Source: Glandiceps talaboti (Eukaryota; Hemichordata; Enteropneusta; Spengelidae). From it: DNA of 64,000 nucleotides. Of this stretch, positions 41,563-54,094 are shown one piece after another; the first letter of the stretch is position 1; every line of letters begins with the position of its first letter. The stretch lies in contig NC_135565.1 in assembly GCF_964340395.1 (NCBI RefSeq), positions 569,001-633,000 on the forward strand, given 5' to 3'. The notes beneath the pieces are model-generated. The model worked only from the letters and a program-made list of their open reading frames with translations. It did no database searches and was not told where the DNA came from. Position numbers and translations under genes: made by a program.

Positions 41563-42320
41563 TTAAGTACAACACGAACAAGAAGTCACTGGCCCACCCC
41601 CGGCCGTAGAAACTGGTCGCTCCCTTATTTCTTTCTTTATTCGTTCTGCTTGGTTCCAATTGATGTTTTTGAAGGTAGCTAAACCGTCGTCTGTGTAAAG
41701 GCCAATATTGCTCTTCTGGTACTTTTCTGCGAGAGAATTGAGGATGTACGTACCTACTAGCTCACATATCTCATCACCGTGGTAACTACCCATTGTGACG
41801 TCAAATTGGTCTCTGTTGTCCTTCTTAGCCCAAGGAATTCTGTATCTGTATCTGTATCTGTATCTGTATAAATACTGGAAACTAGCTCACTACTGAGCAA
41901 AATTTTTCCAGGGTAAGTGAGTGCGCTCTGTCATTAGTCCCTGTGGGCTGCTAGTGCAGTCTTAAACTGTTCTGTTGTGTTGCTAGTGACAATGTTTTCC
42001 GGTAACCGATTCCAGTCTACGATAGTTAATGGTATGAATGAATGTTTTGAATTCCTTTATCGAATAGCAAGAATAGCAGTGCATGATTATTTCAACATCT
42101 TGTTCCGATATGTTAGTGTGTTGTTTTGTGAATATCAATGCTTTCTTTAGTAGGCTCTTGGTGATGGACGGGTAAAAATTAATATCGAACATTATAAAGG
42201 TGTGATTTGATTTATCGGACTTGAACCAGTTGATTACTGCTGCCGAGTTTTTCCTTTGATTCATTCCTGTAGAACATATGGTACTCTCGTTAATACGGTC
42301 AAGTATCCTCTTACTGACCA
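41563..42320 (-). pseudogene. Reverse-transcriptase fragment, family uncertain (Penelope-like?)
   Basis: Two coding blocks on the - strand. The upstream one (about 42310-42000) includes [40 protein letters not shown] and [16 protein letters not shown], resembling RT motif A (FDINFYPSI). The downstream one (41793-41563) includes GSYHGDEICELVGTYILNSL and IGLYTDDGLATFKN, where YTDDGLA fits the RT catalytic DD motif. About 200 bp of unrelated sequence with a (TGTATC)n run at 41838-41868 separates them, and an (AT)n tract abuts the 5' side. The GLYxDDGLA wording differs from the CR1/L2 and BEL elements nearby. I place it only tentatively among Penelope-like or similar RTs. Confidence 0.55.
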
Positions 42321-42332
42321 GTCCAATTTCAC

Positions 42333-42848
<516 letters not shown>

Positions 42849-42850
42849 CA

Positions 42851-42881
<31 letters not shown>

Positions 42882-43016
42882 GTCTATCTATCTGTCTATT
42901 TGTCTATCTATCTATCTATATATCTATATTTGTCTATCTATCTATCTGTCTGTCTATCTATTTATCTATCTATTTGTCTGTCTATCTATCTATCTATTTG
43001 TCTATCTATATATCTA

Positions 43017-43104
<88 letters not shown>
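42849..43104. repeat. (CTGT)n/(CTAT)n microsatellite at the LINE 3' end
   Basis: Mixed tetranucleotide tract of CTGT, CTAT and CTATTTGT. It abuts the 3' end of the - strand LINE starting at 43105, so it is probably the expanded tail of that LINE. Confidence 0.9.
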
Positions 43105-43386
43105 ATACATTTATGTAGCGCCAAATATCCAAAGAAAACAATTTTCAGTGGCGCTTAGAGTTAGAAAGAAGATGAAAATGCTCTCTGAAATATGTGAGTT
43201 TTTAAGCGTCTTTTGAAAATGTTTACATTAGGAGAGGTTTTAATGTCCAGGGGTAGAGAGTTCCAAAGTCCAGGAGCTGCTGAAGAGAAGGGGCGACAAC
43301 CGTAGGAAGTCAGATTCCATTTTATAGGTGTGTGCAAAAGGCATTTATCCAATGAGTGCGTAATGAAGAACGAGTTGTAATTAAGG
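43105..43386 (-). mobile_element. LINE-A (CR1/L2-like), 3' part
   Basis: The - strand encodes DKCLLHTPIKWNLTSYGCRP, FSSAAPGLWNSLPLDIKTSP and FKRRLKTHIF, then a stop, the C-terminal signature of CR1/L2-type ORF2 proteins. The 3'UTR contains TAGCGCC...GGCGCTA-type inverted sequence shared with the copy at 53451. The coding sequence resumes on the other side of the BEL element at 50225, with the same strand and frame logic. Confidence 0.8.
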
Positions 43387-43740
43387 TGTTGTGTCGAAAG
43401 GCTAATGTCAACTTTGAGGACTGTATACGTTATAACACTAACACAATAATGAATGTAAACTAGAACTATAGTATAAACAAGAACTCCTAAAAATGTCTAA
43501 CAGTACTTTGCAGTTCACTATATGCTATTGTTATGCTCACCGCCACCACCACCACCTTGGTACATACTTGAAAGGTATTGTGGCTATTTCTATCAGGTTC
43601 GTGGCTGTGAAACTCGTTGTTTTGCCCTCTTGGCGATGTGACGGCAAAAAGACGTCCAGTTCGAAGCGTGTTTCTAAAAAAAGGGCGGAAAATCCTACTC
43701 TTTGCCAGAGAGGGCGCTAGACTGAGTCTTCGTAGCTCCA
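43387..43740 (-). repeat. BEL/Pao LTR (3' LTR of the - strand element)
   Basis: 354 bp, TG...CA ended and flanked outside by AAGG. The pol stop codon lies inside it at 43695-43697. It is about 97% like the other LTR; the CACCACCACC length and a 4-bp AATC indel differ. Confidence 0.92.
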
Positions 43741-46700
43741 TCCTCCCCTCCGTGACCGACTGGTTTGGTCACTTCCTCATTCGTAGTTACTTCTACTTCC
43801 ATAGGACAAAGCTTTGTGATAGGTCTGATGAATGTCTTGCCACCAGATGTCACTTTGACTGTGCGAACATGACCATCTTCACCTGGATATGTTTCCAGAA
43901 TGCGGCCAAGAGGCCAATGTCCTCTGGGGTTTGAAGGGTTCACTAATGTAACAATGTCGTTTACCTTCAAATCAGAATGTTCAGTCCACCACTTGCCTCG
44001 ATTCTGCAGAAGTGACAAATACTCTATTCCATCTTTGCCAAACTTGGTTTACCAGGTAGTGAACAAAGCGCCATCGATGTCGTGGACTATAGGCAACTTC
44101 ATCCACTATATGTGGGGCTAGCTGGCCTCCTGCTTGACCATACAGAAAGTGGTTAGGTGTGAGAACAGGCTCATCTGTGGGGTCATTGCTGCAATATGTA
44201 AGAGGTCTCAAATTCATCAGTCCTTCCACCTCCACTATAGCTGTATGTAGCTCTTCATCTGTCACTCGTGCATTTCCAAGGATTGCCTTTAAAGCAATCT
44301 TCACTGACTTGATCAAGGATTCAAACAATCCACCATGATGAGATCCCAAAGGTGGGTTGAACTTTCACTTTATGCCCTGGTTGGCAGCACTATCAATAAT
44401 CTTGCTCTGGTCCATCGCACAAATCAATTCACCTAGTTCTCTATTGGCACCCACAAAGTTTGTTCCATTGTCCGAAATGACTTCTTCAGGTTTTCCTCTT
44501 CTTGCTACCATTCTAGAGAAGGCATTGAGGAAACTGTCTGTGTCCATGGAATATGCAGGCTCCAAGTGGACAGCTCTCGACGTAGTGCATGTGAAAAGAC
44601 ATATGTAACGTTTGGCAACAACTCGTCTCGTTAACTTGGTGTAGAAAGGTCCTGCATAGTCAACTCCAGATCTGGCAAATGCTCGTATGGGTATGGTGAT
44701 TCTGTGGTATGGCAATGGAGCCATGATCTGTTCTGCTACCTTCTTACGTCGTCTATGACAAGGCTTGCAGTCACTATGAACTCTCTTAACTTCCTCTACC
44801 ATGGACTATCCAGAACCTCTGACAAGTCTCCGCCAAGGTAGCATTTACTTCTTTAGCATGTTTACCAATGTTGCTGTGATAATGTCGAACAATAAGCGTA
44901 GCGATGTGGTTGCGACATGGAATCAATATTGGATGTTTGGCATTATAAGGTAGATTGGAATTCTGAAGACGTCCACCTACTATAAGGATTCCTTCATCAT
45001 CCAGGAATGGTAAGAGGGACTTCAATGGTCCAGTCTTAGTCTGTTGTCCCTTTTCCAGACTTGTGATGGTGTCTGCAAACTTCTCCATCTGGATCTGTTT
45101 TATCCACAGCTTTTCAGCCACCTGAATTTCTGCTATATTCAAATTGGGCTGTAACTTTGTAGCTTGATTCTTGGCTTTAATCAACTTGATGAACCGCAGT
45201 ACCCAAGCTGTTGTTCTGATAAGCCTGCTCCAGATGGAAAATCTATTGCAGTCGATGGGAAACTCGCACTCAGTATCTGCAGATGTGTCCACTTCTTGAG
45301 TACAGGTCTTTGACATATCATTCAAGGCATCTCCTGTATGAATGAATTCCGTTACTGGGGTATGTGGCCAAGTGTGCTCCCCTTCGTACAGGAACTCAGG
45401 GCCATCCATCCATGTACTTCCATCGATCAACTCTTGCATCCTAACTCCGCGAGTGGCTAGGTCAGCTGGGTTGATTTTCCCTGGAACGTGGTTCCACTGC
45501 GATGGGTTTGTTTTACTCTGAATCTCTGCAATTCTATGAGCAATGAATGGTTTGTACTTCCTTGACTGTCCGCGAATCCAATGGATCACATCCATGCTGT
45601 CTGACCAAAAGACATGCTGAGACAGTGGCATCCCTAACGTAGTGGTAACTCTGACTGCCAAGCGTAGACCAAGTAAAGCAGCCATCAGTTCTAGTCTTGG
45701 TATACTGACAGCTTTCAAAGGAGCAACTTTTGCCCTTGCAACGACAAATCGCACAGACACACTCCCATCACCATACACACTTCTAAGATATGTCACTGCT
45801 CCATATGCTTGGCTGGAGGCATCTGTAAAGGTGTGAAGAGATGTATCCTCTGTAGGATAGTGCTGATAACATCTTGGGATGGCCATTTCACTGACAAGCG
45901 GTAACTCGGAGAACCATTGTGTTGTCTGACTAGACAAATCTGGAGGAAATTCATCATCCCATCCAAGTCCCAAGATCCATGCTTCCTGTAACAACATCTT
46001 AGCTCTAATAATGTATGGTGCAAGGAACTGCAAGGGATCGAACAAGGTTGCCACACAGCTGAGAAGAGATCTCTTGGTGTGGACAGTTGCAGATTGCTCA
46101 GTGAAATCGAATCCAAACATGTCCGTTGAAGCATCCCATCTAACTCCGAGTGTCTTTATACTTGGAAGTTCTGACTCCTCAACCTTGACTCCTGTAGCAC
46201 GCTCTTCTTCAGGAACTCCCTCTAATACCAACGCACTATTCCTGCACCAACGTCGTATGTGAAATCCAGCTTTTGATAACAGGCTTGTCAGTTGCTCACG
46301 GACTTGTATTGCCTCATCATCATTGTCTTGTGAATCCATGACGTCGTCCATATACATGCTTTCAGTGCAGACAGTCGCTGCCAATGGAAACTCCTGGCAA
46401 TTAGTCTCTGCATGGGTACGTACTACATACTGTGCCAAGTATGGTGAAGCACGGTAACCAAATGTAAGACAGATTGCCTCATACACTTCAATTGGTCTCC
46501 CCAAGTCAAGGTTTCTCCAAAGAATTCTATGAAATGGTCGGTCTTCTTTGGCCATGACTACTTGTGAGAACAACTCCTTTATATCACCAACGATTGCTAC
46601 TCTTCTCCTTCTAAAACGCAGCAAAACATCTACCACATCCAACTGTAACTTTGGACCTGGTAACATCATATCATTGAGACGTACTACTTCACTCTTGGCA

Positions 46701-47800
46701 GCCGAGTCATATACAATTCTGACCTTTGTGGTGGCTTTATCCTCACGCACTACTGGAAAGTGTGGCAGGTACCAACTGGGTCCAAGGTTTTCAGCACTGT
46801 CGTTAACCTTTTCGAAATAGCCCTTCCGAATGTTGGCCTCCATTACTTCTTTATAGTGTGTTGCTAAGGTAGGTTTTTTGGATAAAGTCCTTTCAAGGCT
46901 TATCAGTCGGTTTTCTACCAATCTATGATTGTCAGGCAGATCTGGCTGCTCATCTCTCCAGGGTATGGCAACTTCGTAGCGATTATCAATACGTTTCAAA
47001 GATTTCACAGCTTTTGTAGTGGCTAGTTGCTCATCTGCTGTAAGAACATCCTCTTTTTTGGTTTCCCAAGCATCCAAGTTCCACAGATTTCGTAGTGCTT
47101 CATCTAGACCGTTGTCTTGTCCAGACTGAACATGGAATGAACTAACAAAGGCAGAATGGTTCCATTCATCAGAGTCGTTGTAAGTACCAATGCAAGTCCA
47201 TCCAAGAGGGGTTCTTCTGGCAACTGGTTCTCCTGGGTTTCCTACTCGTTCCTCAAGAGAGAGGGTTAATTCTGGGTGGTCAGCTCCTATCAGAATGTCC
47301 ACAGTTTTACGACCAGGAAGTTTTGGGAACTCTAATCCCTCCAAGTGCATCCATTTCTTGTGATGATTATGCCAGTTAGGGATAGTTAGATTCTCACACA
47401 TGGTATCTAGTGTTCGAGCTCCAACTGTTCGTCTAGTTTGACCATCCAGACTTTCGATAGTAACAGCAACAAGTCCACTATTAATTTTGGTACCTTGATT
47501 TACCAATGTCGATACTGTTAACTCATTGTTTTCTACCTCTAATTTCAAGGCAGCAGCAATATCTGAACGGATGTAGGTAGAATCTGATCCATCATCCAGA
47601 AAGGTATTCACCATTTGCTTCTGGCCATCCTTCCCGATTACATATACAGGAACTAAACGGAGGGCCACCTTTGTTGGAATGACTTTCCCATCTTTCGACA
47701 CTCCAAAAGCATTGTGAGCTGAGTCAGTAACTGTTGTGACTTCTTTCAGGGTTGCTGATTTGTGAAGATGCTTATGATGTGTTCTGACAATTTCTCCCAC
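43695..47800 (-). pseudogene. BEL/Pao pol (protease-RT-RNase H-integrase), interrupted
   Basis: The intact 1004-codon stretch (47800-44786) holds an aspartic protease (NTFLDDGSDSTYIRSDIA), RT (IVYDSAAKSEVVRLNDMM; AIVGDIKELFSQV; CTESMYMDDVMDSQDND), RNase H (HTFTDASSQAYGAVTY; IPRLELMAALLGLRLA) and the HHCC zinc end of integrase (IVRHYHSNIGKHAK...RFWI). A frameshift near 44795 leads to the integrase core (GVDYAGPF; VISDNGTNFVGA; HHGGLFESL, the D, D and E). It is interrupted by TGA 44365-44367, in a place where Trp is usual (GIK-W-FNPP type). A DUF5641-like tail (LKVNDIVTLVNPSNPRGHWP) ends in the LTR. The protease Asp-Asp-Gly is a variant of the common Asp-Ser/Thr-Gly. Confidence 0.88.
43741..43753 (-). 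other. Polypurine tract of the BEL/Pao element
   Basis: ACGGAGGGGAGGA on the - strand, immediately upstream of the 3' LTR, the expected plus-strand primer site. Confidence 0.75.
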
Positions 47801-49688
47801 GATGATTTGCTTTTAAGCAGCGATAGCACAGTCCTTTTTCTTTTGCCAATTTCCAATGTTCGTCCACTGAGATCGAATTCCACTGTTCGCACTTGACGAC
47901 GTGGTGTGCTTCTTTACACAGCGGACAACTCAGTTCAGTAGTTGGGGTCGATGTTGGCATTCCACTAGAACTGTTTGGGTTTGTCTTAGACTTTCCAGAG
48001 TGAGTTGGTGTAGCTTCACTGGAATGTGTATTGCTTGATTGTGGTTTTCTATACCCAGTCGATGACTTTGATGGCTCTATCTGTGATTTTCTGGGTTTTT
48101 CCTTGATTTCTGCTAATTCCAGACGTATGCAGACTTGTTGATTCAACCAGTCCGTCTTCTCTTGTTCGTGGACGAGTTTCGTAGTACTGTATCAACAAGG
48201 AGTCTGGAACTTTCTGAAGAACAAGTGTGTAAAGGGTGGAGGTACCAACTAACTCTGCCTCATGACCAGAGTTTGCTAACTTGGCTACTGTGTCACACAA
48301 ACGATTGGTGAGGTCCTCTAAACCCTTCAGGTTGTCCTCTCTCACAGTCGGTAATGCAATCAATGCATTCAAATGATGTTGAAGTTGTCGTTTTTCACCA
48401 CCATAACGTTGTTCTAATTTGGTCAGTGCCATCTGGTACTGGTGATCAGTATATCCAAGTCTGCTGACTAGTTGTAATGGTTGACCAGCCAAAGAGTTCT
48501 TTAACATTACCATCTTGAAACGAACTGGCATCTCTACTTGGTTGACAAATACTTCAAACTGTTCACGCCAGTCCTGAAACTGGGCGTTGTCACCATTAAA
48601 CTTAGGCAGTGATGGCTTGGCTATTCCCTGAAAAAAACCTGTTTACATTTCCCATGTTGTCGCCTGCCATTCTATTATATGGAGTGTCAGATCGCCTCTT
48701 CGGTGTAGGGAAAAGTGACTCCAAGTGTTTTTCTATTGGAGAACTTGAACCAATGGGGCCGCTATGTCTAGTTGGTCTGATCTCAGGTTGTGTGGTTCCC
48801 CTTACAACTTTATCTGTTGGCCGTCCTGATCTGATTTGTGATGCTGGGTTGTGAGTGTAGTTGAATTCATCCCACAATTCAGCTTCCAGGGCCACTCTAT
48901 CAACTTCATCTCGTTGTTTTTGTATTTTTAGCTGATGCTCAGCATCGCATAATCGTTGTTGTTCTTCTCCTCTTAAATGACATTCGTCTTTGTATCGTTC
49001 TTTTTCTTGTTTCACTCGTAAAGTTGCAACTTCAACTTTAATTTTAGCTTTCACTGATTTCATAGATGCATCGGAGGCAACAGAGGTGTGTTCACTATTC
49101 TCATCCTCTTGTTTTGCTTGAACAGTGTGTAGAGCTAATAAACCTAGTTGTTGTGATTGTTTTTGTTCTCTCACTGAAGACGAGATAGAAGGACAGTCAG
49201 CCTCCTTTGTTTGTCTTTATCGGTGTACTAATAGTAGAACCAAAACTAGATGGGGCATCTCCCTTTCGTGCATCTAGGTTTTCTGTAATACCATCCTGAC
49301 AGTCTTCAACCAGTGCCCTAGTAACAGTGAAGCGTTGTGTGACTTGATAGATTTCTTCAGGAGGACATTCTGATTTTTCAGCAAGGTTAAGCAATGTGTC
49401 AGTGAGTCCTTTCAGATCACCCAAATTCTTCTCCAAACGTGAATCAATTTTCCTCAAAATAGTGCGACTTCCACATTCACTTACTAGCTTATTTGCTTTA
49501 TAACAGTTACGATGAATGTCCCCTATTATCAAGCCACGTTCATTTATTAATCTATCCCACTGTGTTGCTGGTTTATCAACTGGTGAGGCATAATTAACAT
49601 TATCACCCAAGTAATAATCTTCAAGGTAAGCTGGCATGTGTCATTGGCGGTCTGATCGCCGTACTTCTGTACTCTGTTGATCAGCCAT
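47772..49688 (-). pseudogene. BEL/Pao gag, frameshifted
   Basis: Probable start ATG 49686-49688 (MADQQSTEVRRSDRQ), with an in-frame TGA two codons before the ATG at 49637 (MPAYLEDYYLGDNVNY). Then come a coiled-coil, charged middle region (EEQQRLCDAEHQLKIQKQRD) and a DUF1759-like segment (LPKFNG; FEVFVNQVE; LTKLEQRYGGEKRQL). Two zinc knuckles close it (CPLCKEAHHVVKC and CYRCLKANHRGRNC). At least two frameshifts (near 48625 and 48130) and a gag-pol shift near 47795 break what is normally one long ORF in this superfamily. Encodes the particle shell and RNA packaging function. Confidence 0.8.
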
Positions 49689-49843
49689 GTTGGAATATAT
49701 GAGCAATAACGTTGTATGCTAATACTGGGTAAATATGACGACTATAGTTGGCAAACAAACAAGCTAGAGTTTCAAATCCAAACAAGAGGTAACCAAACTC
49801 GATGTACGATGAATGTTCGATGGGTAGCTGGCTCTCTATCTGG

Positions 49844-49861
49844 ATCCGGTTCGAAGGACCA
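49844..49861 (-). other. Candidate tRNA primer-binding site of the BEL/Pao element
   Basis: On the - strand TGGTCCTTCGAACCGGAT begins five bases inside the 5' LTR. It starts with the expected TGG, the complement of tRNA CCA. I could not match it to a particular tRNA. Confidence 0.5.
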
Positions 49862-49866
49862 ATTTG

Positions 49867-50224
49867 TGTTGTGTCGAAAGGCTAATGTCAACTTTGAGGA
49901 CTGTATACGTTATAACACTAACACAATAACGAATGTAAACTAGAACTATAGTATAAACAAGAACTCCTAAAAATGTCTAACAGTACTTTGCAGTTCACTA
50001 TATGCTATTGTAATCGTTATGCTCACCGCCACCACCACCTTGGTACATACTTGAAAGGTATTGTGGCTATTTCTATCAGGTTCGTGGCTGTGAAACTCGA
50101 TGTTTTGCCCTTTTGGAGATGTGACGGCAAAAAGACGTCCAGTTCGAAGCTTGTTTCTTAAAAAAAGGGCGGAAACTCCTTCTCTTTGCCAGAGAGGGCG
50201 CTAGACTGAGTCTTCGTAGCTCCA
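49867..50224 (-). repeat. BEL/Pao LTR (5' LTR of the - strand element)
   Basis: 358 bp, TG...CA ended and flanked on the right by AAGG (50225-50228). Pairs with 43387-43740. Confidence 0.92.
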
Positions 50225-51895
50225 AAGGTCTTGAGATATTGTGGAGAGATTCCATTGAGGGCTTTGTAAGTGACGAGAAGTTTGAAAACAATACAATGAG
50301 ATACTGGAAGCCAACAAGGTTGTTTTAGAATAGGGGTAATGTGTTTGAATTTCCTCGTGCAGGTAATAATCCTCGCTGCTGTGTTTTGGGCACGTTGTAA
50401 GTGAACGTCAGGCAGACCATATACTAAGGAATTGCAATAGTCTAGACTGGCTTCGGTGATATGACAGCATGGACGAGGGTGGCACAAGAATCCTGAGAGA
50501 GGTATTTCCTGACGTGTCCAATTTTACGAAGGAGGAAGTGAATGGTGCGGCAGGTGATAATTATGTGTTGTTGAAATGTATAATTGTCATCAAATATAAC
50601 ACATATGTTTCTCGCAGATGAAGTAGTTTCAATAACGCTTGAACATATGTTGATGGAAGTGAGAGGCAACGGCGAATGATCACTGGAGTGAATTAAAACT
50701 ACTTCCGTCTTAGAATCGTTTAAACTTCAGTTTATTTTGCGTCATCCATCACACATTCTCCAATGGAAGATACGGCAGAGGTGGTATTGGATTTCTTAAA
50801 AGACAAGTACAGTTCATTATCATCACCGAATTGATGAAACTGAAGTTTATGACGACGAATGATATGACTGAGTGGTGAAATATAAATAGTAAACAGTAGA
50901 GGTCCTAGAACAGAGCCCTGAGGTACTCCTAGAACAGAGCCCTGAGGTACTCCGTACCACAGCAAGTGATATTTTCCCATTTACTGAAAGTGATTGAAAT
51001 CTGTCTGTGAGGTATGAGCAAAGCCATTTAAGAGGAGTGCTTTTGATACCAAGATCCATATCTGACAAACGCTTTATAAGTATTTGGTATCAAAGGTTGC
51101 GGATAAGTCTAAAAGAACAAGAAGAACAATTTGTCCGGAGTCAAGTGCAGTCTGAATATCATTATGTACAAGGAGAAGTTCTGTTTCGGTACTGTGATGT
51201 TGTTTGTAGGCAGATTGAAGTGGCTCAAATAAAAGAGTATTATTCAAGAAGTCTGTGAGCTGAGCAGCAACTACCTTTTCAAGTAACTTAGACAGAAAAG
51301 GTAGTTTGGAAATTGGGCGGAAGTTTTTGAGAATTTCCAGATCGAGCGAGGGTTTAATTACAAGTGGTGTGACAACTGCAGACTTCATTAAATGAGGTAC
51401 AACGCCAGATTCGAGTGACAAATTAATAATCCAAGTGATAATCACAAGTAGTTTATCAAGCAAGACACAGCTTGAAAAATGATGTTCTAAATGGATCCAA
51501 ACTGCTTGACTTGTTTTGTGCACCCCTGATGATATCGTGGATTTCCTTCTCTGCTGCTTGAAAACAATTAAGAGATTCCGAAGAGATGACTTCCACATTG
51601 CGAAAGTCAACAGCTGAGTTTTGAGCATCTAAACTTGAGCGGATATCAGTGATCAACAACACAGAAACGGTTACTTAATTCCAGTTCAGATATGTGAGAC
51701 GGAAGCAAAGTGTCATTAGGTGATGATGAAATTGATGACAATATTTTGAAGAGAGACTTTTGGTCATGGGCATTCTTTTCAATGAAATCTTTGCAGTATG
51801 CCGCTTTGGCGTTGTGGATCACGAACTTGATATTTTTACAAGATTCACGATATATTTGTATTATACACACATCTTTCAGTACTCCATGCATAGAC
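50225..51895 (-). mobile_element. LINE-A (CR1/L2-like), 5' part with decayed RT
   Basis: The - strand blocks read, in order: the pre-RT region (HDQKSLFKILSSI; ELELSNRF), RT fingers (FSSCVLLDKLLVII; VVTPLVIKPSLDLEILKNFR; PISKLPFLSKLLEKVVAAQL), [41 protein letters not shown] (catalytic FADD with A to G) and the C-terminal SLDYCNSLVYGLPDVHLQRA...AARIITCTRKFKHITPIL, YKALNGISPQYLK. Several frameshifts are present. A 24-bp in-frame duplication repeats GVPQGSVL. It is truncated at the 5' end near 51895. Its last codons continue at 43386 across the BEL insertion, matching the intact order of the copy at 53451-53945. Confidence 0.82.
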
Positions 51896-52139
51896 TAAGA
51901 AAAAAAACAAATTTGAACTCTTTTGTGTATAGTGATATATACCAGTGGCAGCTGTTCTGTCCGTGTCATCTTGACTAAATGCTTATTTAGTATTTCACAC
52001 GGTCACCTTTTCTTAGTTGTTTGTTTGTTTGTTTGTTTGTTTGTTTGTTTGTTTGTTTGTTTGTTTGTACAAGTTACAAGGACAAAAGAAGCAGTAAAGT
52101 AAAAAGTATCCCACTGTCACTCTTACCTTCTTCCATTGA
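51896..52139. repeat. Short spacer with (GTTT)n tract
   Basis: (GTTT)n at about 52017-52070 following unremarkable sequence. Confidence 0.85.
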
Positions 52140-52612
52140 ACTTGAAGCTTGTTTTCAAAGTCAACCCATGGTCAAGCAAATGAAACATGGCTGGCCAGTG
52201 GAACTAACAGTCTGCACATAATCGTCTTCGGTGAAAGTTTCGCCAGCAACGGCAGAAAAGACATCTTCTCCTTTCTAGGTAAAGCGCTACATGCCATTGT
52301 GGAAATTAGTGAAAACTTGGCTAAAACTACTAAGCAGTTTTGGAATGATAGATTTTTGTCCAAAAAGACACATTTTTAGGCCTAACTTGCATATCACTGA
52401 TGGGCTCATCATGTCGTAAACAATTCTCAATCTATAAAACACCCTTAAGAATGCTCCCACCAAATTTCAGACCGATCTGCCCAGTAGTTTTTGAGTTTAG
52501 GTTTTTTGACCAAAAACCACATTTTTGACCCATTTTGATTTGAACAATACCAAGGTAATACACCAACCAAATATCATGGCAATTGGTCCAGCGGTTTTTG
52601 ATTTTACGTTGT

Positions 52613-52662
<50 letters not shown>

Positions 52663-52735
52663 CCAAAGACAGACATACTCTTTGCCGGCATGCCTATAGC
52701 ACTACTGAACCTTAACAGTTCAGTTGTGCTAAAAA
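52140..52735 (-). repeat. Hairpin-ended repeat with (CA)n, reverse-oriented copy
   Basis: Reverse complement of the family seen at 3369 and 14325: ATTTCAGACCGATCTGCCCA, CCAAATATCATGGCAATTGG, a (CA)n tract at 52616-52660, then GCCTATAGCACTACTGAACC and TTCAGTTGTGCTAAAAAAAT. The two arms of the terminal hairpin are intact, with one mismatch. Confidence 0.8.
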
Positions 52736-52740
52736 AATAA

Positions 52741-53334
52741 TTCCCAGCAAGCCTACACTATTCAAATATTTCACTAAGTTTCATAACACGCAATGTAGTG
52801 TACAATAATTATATTTCCAAATTCAAGCATTGTCACGTGGTAGTCTCCGCACATGATCTGTAACTCAAAATAATGTTCGTTTTACATTATGCCACATTTC
52901 ATCATGTGATTTGAAATGTTTTTTAAAAAGTACAACTAGTACAATTTGGACCACATGGATCACATCTTCATCCAGGCTCAGACCACCAAATAAGGTCCGT
53001 AGTTACAAATTAATTTTAACCGTTTATGTGTAGTTTTTCGATGGAATCCACACTTTTATTCCATGTTAACATTATATTATTTAATCCAAACAAGTTTTCA
53101 TTTATTTGTGATTATTGTTTTATTTTTCATCAAACCAGAATTTCTTTGAGGATTATATATAATTGAAAGTCAAAATATATTTTTTTAAATTTTATTTTTT
53201 TATTTTTCGAAAATAAAAAATATCAAAAATATCGGACCTTGGTGAAAAAAATATTTAAAAAAAGATATAAGAACCAGTGCAGCTTTAACTGTTCAGAATG
53301 TTCTTTACCATCTATCTGTCTGCCTGCCTGCCTG
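52741..53334. other. Non-coding AT-rich stretch; no gene seen
   Basis: Nothing recognised. Confidence 0.4.
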
Positions 53335-53365
53335 CCCCTCTCTCTCCCTCCCTCCCTCCCTCCCT

Positions 53366-53450
<85 letters not shown>
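53335..53450. repeat. (CT)n microsatellite at a LINE 3' end
   Basis: CTGC and CTCC repeats followed by a (CT)n run at about 53376-53450, abutting the 3' end of LINE-B. Confidence 0.95.
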
Positions 53451-53455
<5 letters not shown>

Positions 53456-53945
53456 TTATCCAACAAACCTACATAGCGCCAAATGTCCAAGTTAAACAAT
53501 GTTCAGTAGCGCTTAGGGTTATGAAAATGCTTCTGAAAGATGTTTTTTAATCGTCTTTGAAAATGTTGACATTGGGTGAGGTTTTTCATTTTATATCCAA
53601 GGGTAGAGAGATCCAAAGCACGGGGACTGTTGAAGAGAAGGAGTGGCGACTGTAGGAAGCCAGATTCCATTTATTTGTGTGCAAAAGGCATTTATCCGAC
53701 GAGCAAAGAGTGTGTGGTGAAGAACAAGGTGTAATTAAGTCCCTCAGATATTGAGGAGAGAGTCCGTTGAGGGCTTTGTAAGTGATGAGCAAAAATTAGA
53801 ACATAATACGAAGAGGTACTGGAAGCCAATGAAGTTGCTTTAGAACAGGGGTAATGTGGTCCAATTTCTTAGTGTGTGTAACAATCCTAGCTGCTGTGTT
53901 TTGGGCACATTTTATGCGCTGTAACTGAGCATCAGCCAAGCCATA
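53451..53945 (-). mobile_element. LINE-B (CR1/L2-like), 5'-truncated copy
   Basis: The - strand includes QNTAARIV-type coding, YKALNGLSPQYLRDLITPCS, DKCLLHTNKWNLASYSRHSF and LPLDIK, and the same 3'UTR (TAGCGCCAAATGTCCAAG, CAGTAGCGCTTAGGG) as LINE-A. It is truncated at about 53945 inside the RT C-terminus. It confirms what uninterrupted LINE-A sequence looks like across the BEL insertion site. Confidence 0.8.
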
Positions 53946-53987
53946 TAGTCCGTGGGCCGACCCCTGAAAAACCCTCTAGAAATAGGA

Positions 53988-53991
53988 ATTA

Positions 53992-54051
<60 letters not shown>

Positions 54052-54075
54052 GTAGTAGTAGTAGTAGTAGTAGTA
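53988..54075. repeat. (ATT)n followed by (GTA)n microsatellite
   Basis: A TTA run at 53988-54049, then TAG repeats to 54075. Confidence 0.95.
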
Positions 54076-54094
54076 TGCTAATACCAAATTTAAA

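Larger units (their letters stand above)
43387..50224 (-). mobile_element. BEL/Pao LTR retrotransposon, full length with decayed ORF
   Basis: Complete element on the - strand, inserted inside LINE-A. The LTRs are 43387-43740 and 49867-50224, both starting TGTTGTGTCG and ending TAGCTCCA in + orientation (TG...CA). The target-site duplication AAGG lies at 43383-43386 and 50225-50228. The interior encodes gag with zinc knuckles, aspartic protease, RT with YMDD, RNase H and integrase, in BEL/Pao order. LTR copies differ by about ten substitutions plus small indels, so insertion is fairly recent. The coding region carries several frameshifts and stops. Confidence 0.92.

Noticed and set aside
49844-49861. 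Naming the primer tRNA of the BEL element
   Set aside because: The 18-nt site starts with TGG but I cannot match it to a specific tRNA 3' end without a database.
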